A DNA stretch of 64,000 nt from Sphingobacterium pedocola. Its GTDB lineage: Bacteria; Bacteroidota; Bacteroidia; Sphingobacteriales; Sphingobacteriaceae. The notes beneath the pieces were generated by a model. That model saw only the letters and a list, made by a program, of their open reading frames with translations, did no database searches and was not told the DNA's origin. The translations under genes were made by a program, and so were the position numbers. This document shows, in pieces, positions 7,516 to 16,245 of the stretch (positions are counted from its first letter, which is position 1; every line of letters starts with the position of its first letter). The DNA lies in the NCBI RefSeq assembly GCF_015209965.1, contig NZ_MU158693.1, positions 124,001-188,000 of the forward strand, read 5' to 3'.

Positions 7516-7545
7516 TTGTCAATTCCATTTTAATTGATATCTTTG
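7516..7545 (+). promoter_or_regulatory. Promoter of the thiamin salvage operon
   Basis: TTG at 7516-7518, exactly 19 bases, then TATCTTTG at 7538-7545. This is a full match to the Bacteroidota consensus and lies immediately before the riboswitch. Confidence 0.8.
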
Positions 7546-7548
7546 ATT

Positions 7549-7626
7549 GGCTTTAGGGGTATTCCGAAAGGAATTGAGATAGACCCTTTGAACCTGATTC
7601 GGTTAATACCGGCGTAGGAAAAAGCA
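7549..7626 (+). promoter_or_regulatory. TPP riboswitch (THI element) aptamer
   Basis: Conserved THI-box segments are in order: AGGGGT (7555-7560), TGAGATAGACCCTTTGAACC, CTGATTCGGTTAATACCGG, CGTAGGAA. P1 can form between GCTTT (7550-7554) and AAAGC (7621-7625). The element binds thiamin pyrophosphate and represses the operon. There is no terminator hairpin with a T-run after it; instead a hairpin covers the thiM start codon, which suggests translational control. Confidence 0.95.
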
Positions 7627-7652
7627 ACCTTTCAAAGAAATCCCCTCTTTAG

Positions 7653-7686
7653 CCATTAATTATTTACAAAAAGATGTAATTAATGG
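7653..7686 (+). promoter_or_regulatory. Start-codon sequestering hairpin of thiM (riboswitch expression platform)
   Basis: CCATTAATTA (7653-7662) is exactly complementary to TAATTAATGG (7677-7686), which contains the thiM ATG at 7683-7685. Upstream, CCCCT (7642-7646) and AGCC (7651-7654) can instead pair with AGGGG (7555-7559) and GGCT (7549-7552) of the aptamer, offering a mutually exclusive fold that would open the start. Confidence 0.7.
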
Positions 7687-8489
7687 AAAATCAAATCATT
7701 AAACAGTTAAAGGAATTACGCGAAAAAACTCCCCTTGTCCACAACATAACGAATTTTGTGGTGATGAACAATACGGCAAATACGCTGCTTGCCGTAGGAG
7801 CTTCTCCGGTAATGGTACACAGTGTAGACGAGGTCCAGGATGTCGTAGCATTGAGCAATGCCCTTGTAATAAATATAGGAACGCTGGACCGCAAGTGGGC
7901 AAAAGCAATGGCGAAAGCCGCTAAAAGGGCGAATAAGCTTAACCTTCCCTGGATTCTAGATCCGGTTGGAGCCGGTATTTCTCCCCTTCGCAATGAAATT
8001 CTTCGCGAATTGTTACTCCTTAAACCTACCGTAATTCGAGGCAACGCATCTGAAATCATAGCATTACATAATAGTAATTTATCTACCAATAAAGGCGTGG
8101 ATAGTACACAATCGAGTAACGATGCACTCGAAGCTGCAAAAGCATTGAACCAACAATACGGCTGCGTGATCTGTGTTTCAGGAAGGATCGATTATATCCT
8201 GTCGGACACGAGAATAGCGGAGGTACACAATGGTGATCCGATGATGACTAAGGTAACGGGTTTGGGTTGTACCTCTACAGCCCTGATCGGTGCTTTTCTC
8301 GGACTTAATCGCAATCCTTTTGAAGAGGCGGTTGCCGGTGTAGCGATAATGAGCTTATGCGGTGAACTCGCAGCTCAAGGAGCCAATGGCCCTGGCTCGC
8401 TGCAGCTTGCCCTCTATGATACACTCTACCAGTTATCGGATGAACAGATTTCAAAGCACGTGAAACTAACATGCTATGCCAATACATGA
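7683..8489 (+). CDS. thiM: Hydroxyethylthiazole kinase
   Basis: 268 residues, the usual length. ThiM phosphorylates 4-methyl-5-(2-hydroxyethyl)thiazole with ATP, salvaging the thiazole half of thiamin. Visible marks are PLVHNITNFVVMNN at about 17-30, GASPVM, ILDPVGAG at about 91-98 and the GLGCTSTA segment with the catalytic-region Cys196. First gene of the thiM-thiE-thiD-tenA operon; its start codon is inside a hairpin downstream of the TPP riboswitch, so it should be off when TPP is plentiful. It overlaps thiE by 14 bases. Confidence 0.97.
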   Translation: MENQIIKQLKELREKTPLVHNITNFVVMNNTANTLLAVGASPVMVHSVDEVQDVVALSNALVINIGTLDRKWAKAMAKAAKRANKLNLPWILDPVGAGISPLRNEILRELLLLKPTVIRGNASEIIALHNSNLSTNKGVDSTQSSNDALEAAKALNQQYGCVICVSGRIDYILSDTRIAEVHNGDPMMTKVTGLGCTSTALIGAFLGLNRNPFEEAVAGVAIMSLCGELAAQGANGPGSLQLALYDTLYQLSDEQISKHVKLTCYANT

Positions 8490-9108
8490 TGCTTTTCCCT
8501 ATCCACTGTATCTGGTCATATCCGAAAGGGATTGCACTAAAAAACATTGGCTCACCGTAGCTGAAGAAGCTATTTTAGGTGGTGTGGACATCATACAGCT
8601 GAGGGAAAAAGATTGCAGCAGGCACGAGTTGCTGCAGAAAGCCAGGGAGCTCAAAAGACTTACCGATCGCTACCAGATACCTTTGATCATTAATGATGCG
8701 GTAGATATTGCCATTGAAATACAGGCATGGGGGGTACACGTGGGAAGAAGCGATATGCCACCTTCAGAAATTATAAGCACCTACGGGCAGCATCTTTCAG
8801 TCGGCTGGTCTATAGAACTTATGTCGCAGATGAGGAGTGAGGAGTTACAACATGTACAGCATCTCGGCATTAGCCCCATATTTAGTACAGCTACCAAGAA
8901 AGACACGATCTCCACATGGGGAATAACCGGTATACGGGAATTACGGAATTTATCTCCTAAACCATTTATTGCAATTGGTGGAATGCAACTAGCAAATGCA
9001 AAAAAAGCTTTTGACGCGGGAGCAAATAGTATCGCTGTTGTGTCGGCAATTTGTGCCAGCGGCGATCCCAGAAAAGCTAGTCATGAACTTAAAGAGTTAT
9101 TGAAATGA
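8476..9108 (+). CDS. thiE: Thiamine phosphate synthase
   Basis: 210 residues. ThiE couples HMP-diphosphate with thiazole phosphate to give thiamin phosphate in the cytoplasm. The TIM-barrel signature is intact: LYLVISERD, IIQLREKD at about 38-45, PLIINDAVDIAIE, GVHVGRSDMP, HLGISPIFSTATK and PFIAIGGM near the C terminus. Overlaps of 14 bases with thiM and 4 bases (ATGA) with thiD imply translational coupling. Confidence 0.97.
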   Translation: MPIHDAFPYPLYLVISERDCTKKHWLTVAEEAILGGVDIIQLREKDCSRHELLQKARELKRLTDRYQIPLIINDAVDIAIEIQAWGVHVGRSDMPPSEIISTYGQHLSVGWSIELMSQMRSEELQHVQHLGISPIFSTATKKDTISTWGITGIRELRNLSPKPFIAIGGMQLANAKKAFDAGANSIAVVSAICASGDPRKASHELKELLK

Positions 9109-9968
9109 GACCAATGATGAAACTAAAAACAATTAGCGTGCTCAGTATTGCCGGCTTTGACGGTAGTGGTGGGGCCGGAATACAAGCGGATACAAAAACC
9201 ATTTCGGCATTAGGATGTTATGCCACAAACGTATTAACCGCCCTGCCGGTACAAAATACGCAAGGCGTACGCAATATTTTCGAAATTAGCCCGAAAGCCA
9301 TCGAAGAACAACTGAGCGCTATCTTTGACGACATCTATCCAGATGCGATCAAAATCGGAATGGTACACAACACAACGCTGGTTAATATCATTGCAGACTT
9401 TCTAAAAGATTATACCGGAAAAATTGTATTCGACCCTGTTATGGTTTCCACCAGTGGCCATCGATTGATTGACGAAGACACGATAACGGCATGTATAGAA
9501 AGACTATTCCCATTAGTGGATATTATTACGCCAAATCTGGATGAAGTAGCGGTATTGGCTGGCGATAAGATAAAAACCGTTGAGCAGATGGAAGTAGCAG
9601 GCAGATCTTTGTTAAATATGGGCTGCCAATCGGTATTGGTAAAAGGGGGGCATCTCGACAGCGACATATTAACATCTCTTTTGGTGCTACAAAATGAGCC
9701 TATCCTTTCCTTCCATACACCCAAAATCGCCACCTCGAACACCCATGGTTCTGGATGCACGCTATCTTCTGCTATCGCAACATTCCTAGCTCAGAAATAC
9801 ACGTTAAAAGAGGCTGTTGGAAAAGCACTGAATTTTGTACACGAGGCTATTTTTCATAGCAAAGACCTGATTATAGGCCAAGGTAATGGCCCCCTTAATC
9901 ACCTTTTTGCACCACAGAAACTTATTACATATGAAATATCCGCGGGCACAAAGCCCGGCAACGGATAA
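9105..9968 (+). CDS. thiD: Bifunctional HMP kinase / HMP-phosphate kinase
   Basis: 287 residues. ThiD phosphorylates 4-amino-5-hydroxymethyl-2-methylpyrimidine twice to the diphosphate used by ThiE. Ribokinase-fold marks: AGFDGSGGAGIQADTKT at about 16-32, FDPVMVSTSGH in the middle, ITPNLDEV, and the anion-hole segment HGSGCTLSSAIA near residue 210. The start overlaps the thiE stop (ATGA); Met4 or Met5 would also be possible. Third gene of the riboswitch-controlled operon. Confidence 0.95.
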   Translation: MRPMMKLKTISVLSIAGFDGSGGAGIQADTKTISALGCYATNVLTALPVQNTQGVRNIFEISPKAIEEQLSAIFDDIYPDAIKIGMVHNTTLVNIIADFLKDYTGKIVFDPVMVSTSGHRLIDEDTITACIERLFPLVDIITPNLDEVAVLAGDKIKTVEQMEVAGRSLLNMGCQSVLVKGGHLDSDILTSLLVLQNEPILSFHTPKIATSNTHGSGCTLSSAIATFLAQKYTLKEAVGKALNFVHEAIFHSKDLIIGQGNGPLNHLFAPQKLITYEISAGTKPGNG

Positions 9969-10015
9969 AATACAAGGAATATTCCTTATGACCTTTAAAA
10001 CATAATTAAATACAT

Positions 10016-10669
10016 ATGAAATGGACTAATCTCGCTTGGGACAACATCACACCATTATATCAGAATATTTTGGACATGCCCTTTATTCGGGAATTACAAC
10101 AAGGAACGTTACCGTTAGAAAAATTTCAGTTTTACATGCTTCAAGATGCTAGATACCTCGAGCACTTTGGCCGTGTTTTAGCATTTCTGGGCTCCAAGTG
10201 CCAGGACAATGCACAAGCTTTAGATTTTTTTGACTTTGGAAAGAACGCATTGATCGTCGAAAAGGCACTGCATGAGTCGTATTTCCAAGATTTTGGCCTG
10301 ACGGTGCAGCAGCATATCCCTATCGAACCGGTATGCCATCATTACATACATTTTCTCAAAAGTACGGCGGCATTCGACAGCTTAGAAGTCGCTATGGCTG
10401 CTGTATTGCCCTGCTTTTGGATATACAAAGAAGTGGGCGACCATATCTACAGCAAACAGATGGTAGTCGGAAACCCATACAAAAAATGGATCGATACGTA
10501 TAGTGGAGATGATTTTGGAGAAAGTGTCCGGAAGGCGATCGACTACGTGGATATAATGGCTGAACAGACTACAGCGAAAGTCCGGGAGCAAATGCTTGAC
10601 GCATTTGTGACCGCCAGTCGTCTTGAGTTTCAGTTTTGGAATGCCGCATATGATGTAACAAAGTGGTGA
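10016..10669 (+). CDS. tenA: Aminopyrimidine aminohydrolase / thiaminase II
   Basis: 217 residues. TenA hydrolyses aminopyrimidine breakdown products of thiamin to HMP. Key residues are seen: Asp44 in LQDARYLEHF, the catalytic Cys133 in VLPCFWIYKE, and the C-terminal Glu in RLEFQFWNAAYD. It is the last gene of the operon, 47 bases after thiD, so the pathway encoded here is pure salvage: TenA supplies HMP, ThiD activates it, ThiM activates thiazole, ThiE joins them. No thiC/thiG biosynthesis genes are in the window. Repeat DNA follows. Confidence 0.95.
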   Translation: MKWTNLAWDNITPLYQNILDMPFIRELQQGTLPLEKFQFYMLQDARYLEHFGRVLAFLGSKCQDNAQALDFFDFGKNALIVEKALHESYFQDFGLTVQQHIPIEPVCHHYIHFLKSTAAFDSLEVAMAAVLPCFWIYKEVGDHIYSKQMVVGNPYKKWIDTYSGDDFGESVRKAIDYVDIMAEQTTAKVREQMLDAFVTASRLEFQFWNAAYDVTKW

Positions 10670-10727
10670 TCTCAACAGGCACAAGTCTAGCCTATCCTAC
10701 ACACTAAGACTTGCGTCAAGTAGGTAC

Positions 10728-10997
10728 CGTCATCGCGAACCGGAGGAACGATGGTGCGGCGATCTATATTTAAAGACTGCCACGTCGTACCTCCTCGCAG
10801 TGACGTATAAGTGGTAACACCGTCGTCATCGCGAACCGGAGGAACGATGGTGCGGCGATCTATATTTAAAGACTGCCACGTCGTACCTCCTCGCAGTGAC
10901 GTATAAGTGGTAACACCGTCGTCATCGCGAACCGGAGGAACGATGGTGTGGCGATCTATATTTAAAGACTGCCACGTCGTACCTCCTCGCAGTGACG
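10728..10997. repeat. Three tandem 96-bp copies of the dispersed palindromic repeat (copy B array)
   Basis: Units begin at 10728, 10824 and 10920. Units 1 and 2 appear identical; unit 3 differs by GCGGCG to GTGGCG and lacks the final spacer. Each holds an imperfect palindrome, CGTCATCGCGAACCGGAGG... against ...CCTCCTCGCAGTGACG, around a TATATTTAAAGA centre, plus an 18-base spacer. Imperfect direct repeats flank the array: CACAAGTCTAGCCTATC (10680-10696) and CACAAGTTTAGCCGATC (11073-11089). A hairpin GCGCAAGTG / CACTTGTGC follows it. Confidence 0.9.
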
Positions 10998-11136
10998 TTC
11001 AGGCAGGAACTGGTATCATCACAATTAGCGCAAGTGTTAAGCGTAGCATCACTTGTGCTTGATAACAACAAACACAAGTTTAGCCGATCTCTTGATAAGA
11101 TATCTATTAATGTAAAAATATTGTATTTTTACCCTC

Positions 11137-13167
11137 ATGAGCATACTGAATGATAAATTTAAAACGGCATATGATACAGCGCCGTTCTCACAAATAGAAA
11201 CTAAAGATTATATTCCTGCTTTTGAAAAAGCCATACAAGAAACACGAGCAGAAATAAATGCCCTAGTTGACAATTCTGACACACCAACTTTCGAAAACAC
11301 AATCGAAGCAATGGCCTATTCCGGAATGCCACTCGATCGCCTATCAAATATCTTTTTCAATCTGCATGCTGCAGAAACGAACGACGAAATGGATCAAATT
11401 GCACAGGAGATCGCTCCGAAATTATCTGAACTGGCGAATGATATCACGTTGAATTTCGAACTATTCAACCGCATCAAAGCGGTGTATGAAACCAAAGATA
11501 GTATTCATCTAAATCAGGAACAGCATACCCTATTGGAAAAATCATATCGGGATTTCGTGAGAAACGGAGCGCTGTTGGATGAGGAAAAAAAAGAGAAGCT
11601 GCGCAAGATAGATGCCGAACTTTCTGTATTAAAATTGAAGTTTGGGGAAAATGTTTTGGCGGAGACAAATGCTTATCAACTACACATTACAGAGGAAACC
11701 GATCTCTCCGGACTTCCTGAGGGGACTATCGAGGCGGCAAAAGGTATAGCGGAGTCACAAAACAAAGAAGGTTGGATATTCACATTGGATTACCCGAGCT
11801 ACATTCCTTTTGTAACGTATGCCGACAACCGTGAGCTGCGCAAAGAAATCACCCTAGCTGCAGGAAGAAAAGCATTTCAAGATAACGAATACAACAATGA
11901 AGAAAATATACTACGGATCGTTAATCTCCGCTTTCAACGCGCACAACTTCTAGGCTATCGTACACATGCAGATTTTGTACTGGAAGAACGTATGGCACAA
12001 CATCCGGAGAAAGTAAATGAATTTCTATCCGACCTGCTCATAAAAGCAAAACCAGCTGCTGAAAAAGAATTTCAAGAACTGGCTGGTTTTGCAAAAAAAA
12101 GAGACGGATTGGATCAGTTGGAAAAATGGGATTCTGCTTACTATGCTGAAAAACTAAAGCAAGAAAAATTTAGCTTGGATGACGAAAAGTTAAAACCTTA
12201 TTTTAAATTGGAAAATGTATTAAATGGTGCTTTTGAAGTAGCTAAAAAATTGTTTGGTTTACACTTCAAAGAGGTTAATACCATTGAAAAATACCACCCA
12301 GAAGTGCAAACGTTTGAAGTACATCATGAAAACAACGAATTCGTAGCCGTATTTTACGCAGATTTCTTCCCTAGAAAAGGGAAAAGGAATGGGGCGTGGA
12401 TGACTTCTTTTAAACCTCAATACCTATTAAATAATCAACAAGAACGTCCGCATATCTCTATTGTCTGCAATTTCACCAAACCTACGGCAACCAAACCGTC
12501 CTTATTAACATTTAATGAAGTCACTACCTTATTTCATGAATTTGGTCATGCATTGCACGGTATGTTGGCTAATACCACCTATCCCACGTTATCTGGTACT
12601 TCTGTGTATTGGGATTTTGTAGAATTACCAAGCCAAATTATGGAAAATTGGTGCTACGAAAAACAAGCCCTGGAATTATTTGCTAAGCATTACGAAACCG
12701 GGGAATCCATTCCAATGGATTTGGTGGAAAAAATTAAAGAATCTGCTTCATTCTTGGAAGGTATGGCTACCCTACGTCAATTGAGTTTCGGTTTGTTGGA
12801 TCTGGGATGGCATGGGCAAGATCCGTCCGAAATAAAAAATGTAAAGTCTTTTGAAAATGATAGATTCGGTTCTACTCAATTATTTCCGGACGTAAAAGAA
12901 AATGCAATGACCCCTTCTTTCTCTCATATCTTTGATGGGGGCTATTCCTCTGGTTATTACAGCTACAAATGGGCAGAAGTATTGGATGCCGATGCATTTG
13001 ACTATTTTAAACAAAACGGAATTTTCAACCGCGAGATTGCTCAGAAGTTCAGCGACAATATACTATCACGTGGCGGGACGGAACATCCGATGGTTCTTTA
13101 CAAACGCTTTCGAGGTCAAGAGCCGCAAGTAGATGCTTTGCTAAAAAGGGCTGGATTAATAAAATAA
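11137..13167 (+). CDS. M3 family metallopeptidase (oligopeptidase / peptidyl-dipeptidase Dcp type)
   Basis: 676 residues, the normal length for the thimet/Dcp family. The zinc site HEFGH is at 467-471, followed by the downstream Glu in ENWCYEK; the YDGGYSSGYYSYKWAE-type segment near residue 605 carries the conserved substrate-binding Tyr/His cluster. These enzymes degrade short peptides. No signal peptide is visible, so a cytoplasmic enzyme is likely. Monocistronic, between two repeat-rich intergenic regions. Exact choice between Dcp and oligopeptidase A cannot be made from sequence alone. Confidence 0.92.
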   Translation: MSILNDKFKTAYDTAPFSQIETKDYIPAFEKAIQETRAEINALVDNSDTPTFENTIEAMAYSGMPLDRLSNIFFNLHAAETNDEMDQIAQEIAPKLSELANDITLNFELFNRIKAVYETKDSIHLNQEQHTLLEKSYRDFVRNGALLDEEKKEKLRKIDAELSVLKLKFGENVLAETNAYQLHITEETDLSGLPEGTIEAAKGIAESQNKEGWIFTLDYPSYIPFVTYADNRELRKEITLAAGRKAFQDNEYNNEENILRIVNLRFQRAQLLGYRTHADFVLEERMAQHPEKVNEFLSDLLIKAKPAAEKEFQELAGFAKKRDGLDQLEKWDSAYYAEKLKQEKFSLDDEKLKPYFKLENVLNGAFEVAKKLFGLHFKEVNTIEKYHPEVQTFEVHHENNEFVAVFYADFFPRKGKRNGAWMTSFKPQYLLNNQQERPHISIVCNFTKPTATKPSLLTFNEVTTLFHEFGHALHGMLANTTYPTLSGTSVYWDFVELPSQIMENWCYEKQALELFAKHYETGESIPMDLVEKIKESASFLEGMATLRQLSFGLLDLGWHGQDPSEIKNVKSFENDRFGSTQLFPDVKENAMTPSFSHIFDGGYSSGYYSYKWAEVLDADAFDYFKQNGIFNREIAQKFSDNILSRGGTEHPMVLYKRFRGQEPQVDALLKRAGLIK

Positions 13168-13252
13168 AACGTTTAGATTTTGAGGTAAGTGTGAAGTTAA
13201 AGGAACCTATAACTTAATCAATTTCTTTTGTCGCTTGGCCCGCGACGGGAGC

Positions 13253-13580
13253 CTTCTTTTTACCTCAAAAAGAAGCAAAAACTCGTCGCTGTACCCATTT
13301 GCCACTGTGGGTAGTGCCTCCTCCTGCTATTGGCAAATGGCTAAGGCGACATCTTGAGTAATTGTAAGGATAGTGCTTTATTCTTAGATATTATTTATAC
13401 TTCAGCTAGATTTAAAAAGGCGACCTAGGTCGATGTAGCGTTAAGAAAGCTTTTGGATTTGCGTTAAGAACAGATCCCCCAAGTGAAACGGCTTGGAGCT
13501 GTTTAGTAAATCCAAAAGCTTTTAGCGTAACATTGACCAAGTCTTGACTCTTTGCTTCTTTCTCGTCAAGGAGAAAGAAG
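13253..13580. repeat. Nested inverted-repeat element (about 330 bp)
   Basis: Four perfect hairpins lie in a row: CTTCTTTTT 13253-13261 / 13267-13275; CCATTTGCCA 13295-13304 / 13331-13340; AAAGCTTTTGGATTT 13446-13460 / 13508-13522; CTTCTTTCTC 13555-13564 / 13571-13580. The first and last hairpins are related to each other in inverse orientation (TTTGCTTCTT... and its complement), so the whole has terminal inverted repeats. It occupies most of the gap 13168-13713. A 61-codon - strand frame inside follows the repeats and is not taken as a gene. Confidence 0.7.
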
Positions 13581-13713
13581 AAGCCTTGTCGTGGCAACGA
13601 CGGAAAGGCAATGCGGTGGGCAAAAAAGATGATTAAAATAATCCTTCCTTTTTAACACCCAATCCGTTCCTTCAAAATAAACTATCATTTAATAGGGCGA
13701 ACATGTCTTAAAA

Positions 13714-16245
13714 TTACTCCTTCCGTAATACTTCCAGTGGAGAACGGTTCAAGACGGATAAGCTATTGAGCGTACCAATACCGACGGTAAGTACCGACAC
13801 GAACAAAATTAATAACAGTATAACGCCGATCCCCGGTACAAAAGCGCTTTGAAAAACAAAAACAGCCAGAAGATTACTGGCCAACAAGGCTACCATAAGA
13901 CCGGCAACCGAAGAGAATACACCCAAAAATAAATACTCACATACCGTTATGATCACAATTTGTTTGCGGCTGGCTCCCAATGTACGCAATAGCACATTTT
14001 CCCGGATACGCTGATACTTGCTTATCATCACAGCAGAAATTAAGACGACGACTCCGGTAAGGATGCTAAAGGTTCCCATAAATTGTATGATAAAACCGAT
14101 CTTTCCCAAAAGCTCGTCCAAAATCTCTAGAACAGCATTCATATCAATCACAGAAACATTCGGAAATTGATTCACGACCAGCTGTTGAAATGCTGCGGAT
14201 TCGCTTTCCCCTTCAACCCGTGTCATCAGCACATGAAACTGTGGTGCATCGTCTATACTTCCTTTTGCCAGTACCATCCTGAAGTTGGTCTGAAAGCGAT
14301 TCCAGTCTACTTCGCGCAAGCTGCTTACAATTGCCGGGATCATAACTCCTTGCACATTCAACAACAAACGATCTCCTATTTGTATACCGATCTGATCCGC
14401 ATAGCGCTTCTCCAGCGAAACTTGCGCAGTGTCTCCTGACTTAACCTGGCCATGCCAGATACCGGATGTAATTTCCTCCGCATCACTCAAGGAATCACGA
14501 TAGGTTGCACGGATTTCATTCCTAAACACACGTGATGATATACGGGAGGAGGAGTCTGACGCAATGTCCGCGAGATTGTCTCCATTTACGGCGGCAACTT
14601 GTAACGTTACGACGGGAACTTCTTCTAGGACAGGTAGACCTTCAGCTATTATCCGTTGTTTTATAGCCTCCTTTTGAGCAGACTGTATATCGAAAAGAAT
14701 CATGTTTGCCTGCTTTTCCGAGGAGGACCTTTGGACGCGTTGCAGTAAGATATCCTGTACAAAAAATAAGGTAGCTATCAATGCGGTACCTAATCCAATC
14801 GACACAATCAATACCACAGTTTGATTATGAGGCCTGTATAGGTTAGACAGTCCTTGTCGCCAAAGATAAGGCCAACCACTTGGAAAATAACGTCGAACAA
14901 GTATGATCAACCCCTGCGATACGGCATACAAAAAGAGAAAAGTAAGACTTATTCCCAATGTGAAGAACAGGGTTTGCATCCAATCATCCAGCTGTAACCT
15001 AGCAAATAAAACAATGAACACAAGAATAACCCCATAAATCCACCATTTCAGCGGATCTGTCTTGACGGTGTCTGACTCGTTACCCACCCGCAGCGTATTT
15101 AAAGGGGAAATATGCCGGATCGCCATGAGCGGTACCAAAGCAAATAAAACAGCAATAATTATCCCTAAGCTTACACCTTGAGCAATAGCATACCAGGATA
15201 CCTGATTATCTAACACGATCGGTAAAAATTCCTGCATCACTAAAGGCAATATATACTGCACCGACGTACCCAATAAGGCGCCCACTATACCACCTATAAA
15301 CCCCATCACCGCCAATTGAATGAGAAAAATAAAAAAAGCCTGTCTGGGCGTTGTCCCCATACAGCGTAGTATGGCTACAGTGACCAATTTTTCGCGCATA
15401 TAGATGTGTACCGCACTCGAGATACCTATACACCCCAAAAGCAACGCAATAAAACCTATCAACTCCATAAATTGGGTCACATCCGAAAACGATCTACCTG
15501 TATCTTCTTTTGTAGACGAGACGGTCGAATGCCTTAATTGCAGATCACTGAAACGGTCGTCCATTTTTTTAACGAACTGATCGACATCAAAATCTGAACT
15601 AAATTTGAAGTAATAATAGTAATCGATGCGACTCCCCATCTGTCGCAGACCGGAGCCTTCTAAATACTTAAGTGGAACAAAAACAGTAGGTGCCATGGCA
15701 CCCGAAATAGTAGTCTGCCCGGGTGCTCCCACTAGCCTTCCCCCGATGACAAAACTATTCAAACCAAGCTGAATCGAATCTTGTAACTGAGCATCAAATT
15801 GCAGCATCAGGGAATGATCGACCAGTGCGGAGCGAGTTAGACCAAAATCTTCAGATCCTCCGCTCGGATTAGTCTTCAATTGGCCATAAAACGGAAAAGC
15901 GCCAGACAATGATCTCACCTGAACCAAACGGGAACCTTCAGCTTTAGGGAAACGAATCATGGACATAAAGCGTTCTTCTCGTGCATAGCCTTCACTTATC
16001 CGTTGAAGGGAATCGATGAATATCAATGCCTCTTCAGAGGGCTTTCGCCTGCTTTCCAATTCGAGATCTGCTCCAATGAGTTGAGCAGCCTGATCATCTA
16101 TATTACGGGATAAATTTTCATTAAAAGAATTCATCGCGACTAATGCAGCAATTCCCAGTACAATTGATGAGACGAAAAGAAAAAGTCTTGATCGATTTTT
16201 TCGACTATCTCGCCATGCCATTAAAACAATCCATCTCCAGTTCAT
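13714..16245 (-). CDS. ABC transporter permease, FtsX/YbbP type
   Basis: 843 residues. A first membrane helix (residues 20-42) is followed by a periplasmic domain of about 200 residues, then a group of three helices (LIGFIALLLGCIGISSAV and after), a second core with several helices, another periplasmic domain and three final helices ending SLSVLNRSPLEVLRKE, the FtsX-family signature. The layout of two FtsX blocks matches E. coli YbbP. The start overlaps the stop of the ATPase gene (ATGA-type, 4 bases), so the two form one operon. Such transporters act on lipoproteins or envelope lipids rather than import; substrate unknown. Confidence 0.9.
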   Translation of the reverse strand: MNWRWIVLMAWRDSRKNRSRLFLFVSSIVLGIAALVAMNSFNENLSRNIDDQAAQLIGADLELESRRKPSEEALIFIDSLQRISEGYAREERFMSMIRFPKAEGSRLVQVRSLSGAFPFYGQLKTNPSGGSEDFGLTRSALVDHSLMLQFDAQLQDSIQLGLNSFVIGGRLVGAPGQTTISGAMAPTVFVPLKYLEGSGLRQMGSRIDYYYYFKFSSDFDVDQFVKKMDDRFSDLQLRHSTVSSTKEDTGRSFSDVTQFMELIGFIALLLGCIGISSAVHIYMREKLVTVAILRCMGTTPRQAFFIFLIQLAVMGFIGGIVGALLGTSVQYILPLVMQEFLPIVLDNQVSWYAIAQGVSLGIIIAVLFALVPLMAIRHISPLNTLRVGNESDTVKTDPLKWWIYGVILVFIVLFARLQLDDWMQTLFFTLGISLTFLFLYAVSQGLIILVRRYFPSGWPYLWRQGLSNLYRPHNQTVVLIVSIGLGTALIATLFFVQDILLQRVQRSSSEKQANMILFDIQSAQKEAIKQRIIAEGLPVLEEVPVVTLQVAAVNGDNLADIASDSSSRISSRVFRNEIRATYRDSLSDAEEITSGIWHGQVKSGDTAQVSLEKRYADQIGIQIGDRLLLNVQGVMIPAIVSSLREVDWNRFQTNFRMVLAKGSIDDAPQFHVLMTRVEGESESAAFQQLVVNQFPNVSVIDMNAVLEILDELLGKIGFIIQFMGTFSILTGVVVLISAVMISKYQRIRENVLLRTLGASRKQIVIITVCEYLFLGVFSSVAGLMVALLASNLLAVFVFQSAFVPGIGVILLLILFVSVLTVGIGTLNSLSVLNRSPLEVLRKE

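Noticed and set aside
10728..10997. CRISPR array
   Set aside because: Units are 96 bp with identical spacers and strong internal palindromes; there are only three and no cas genes nearby.
13412..13597. 61-codon - strand frame in the nested inverted-repeat element
   Set aside because: Its sequence is fixed by the hairpin arms, so it is more likely a by-product of the element than a gene.
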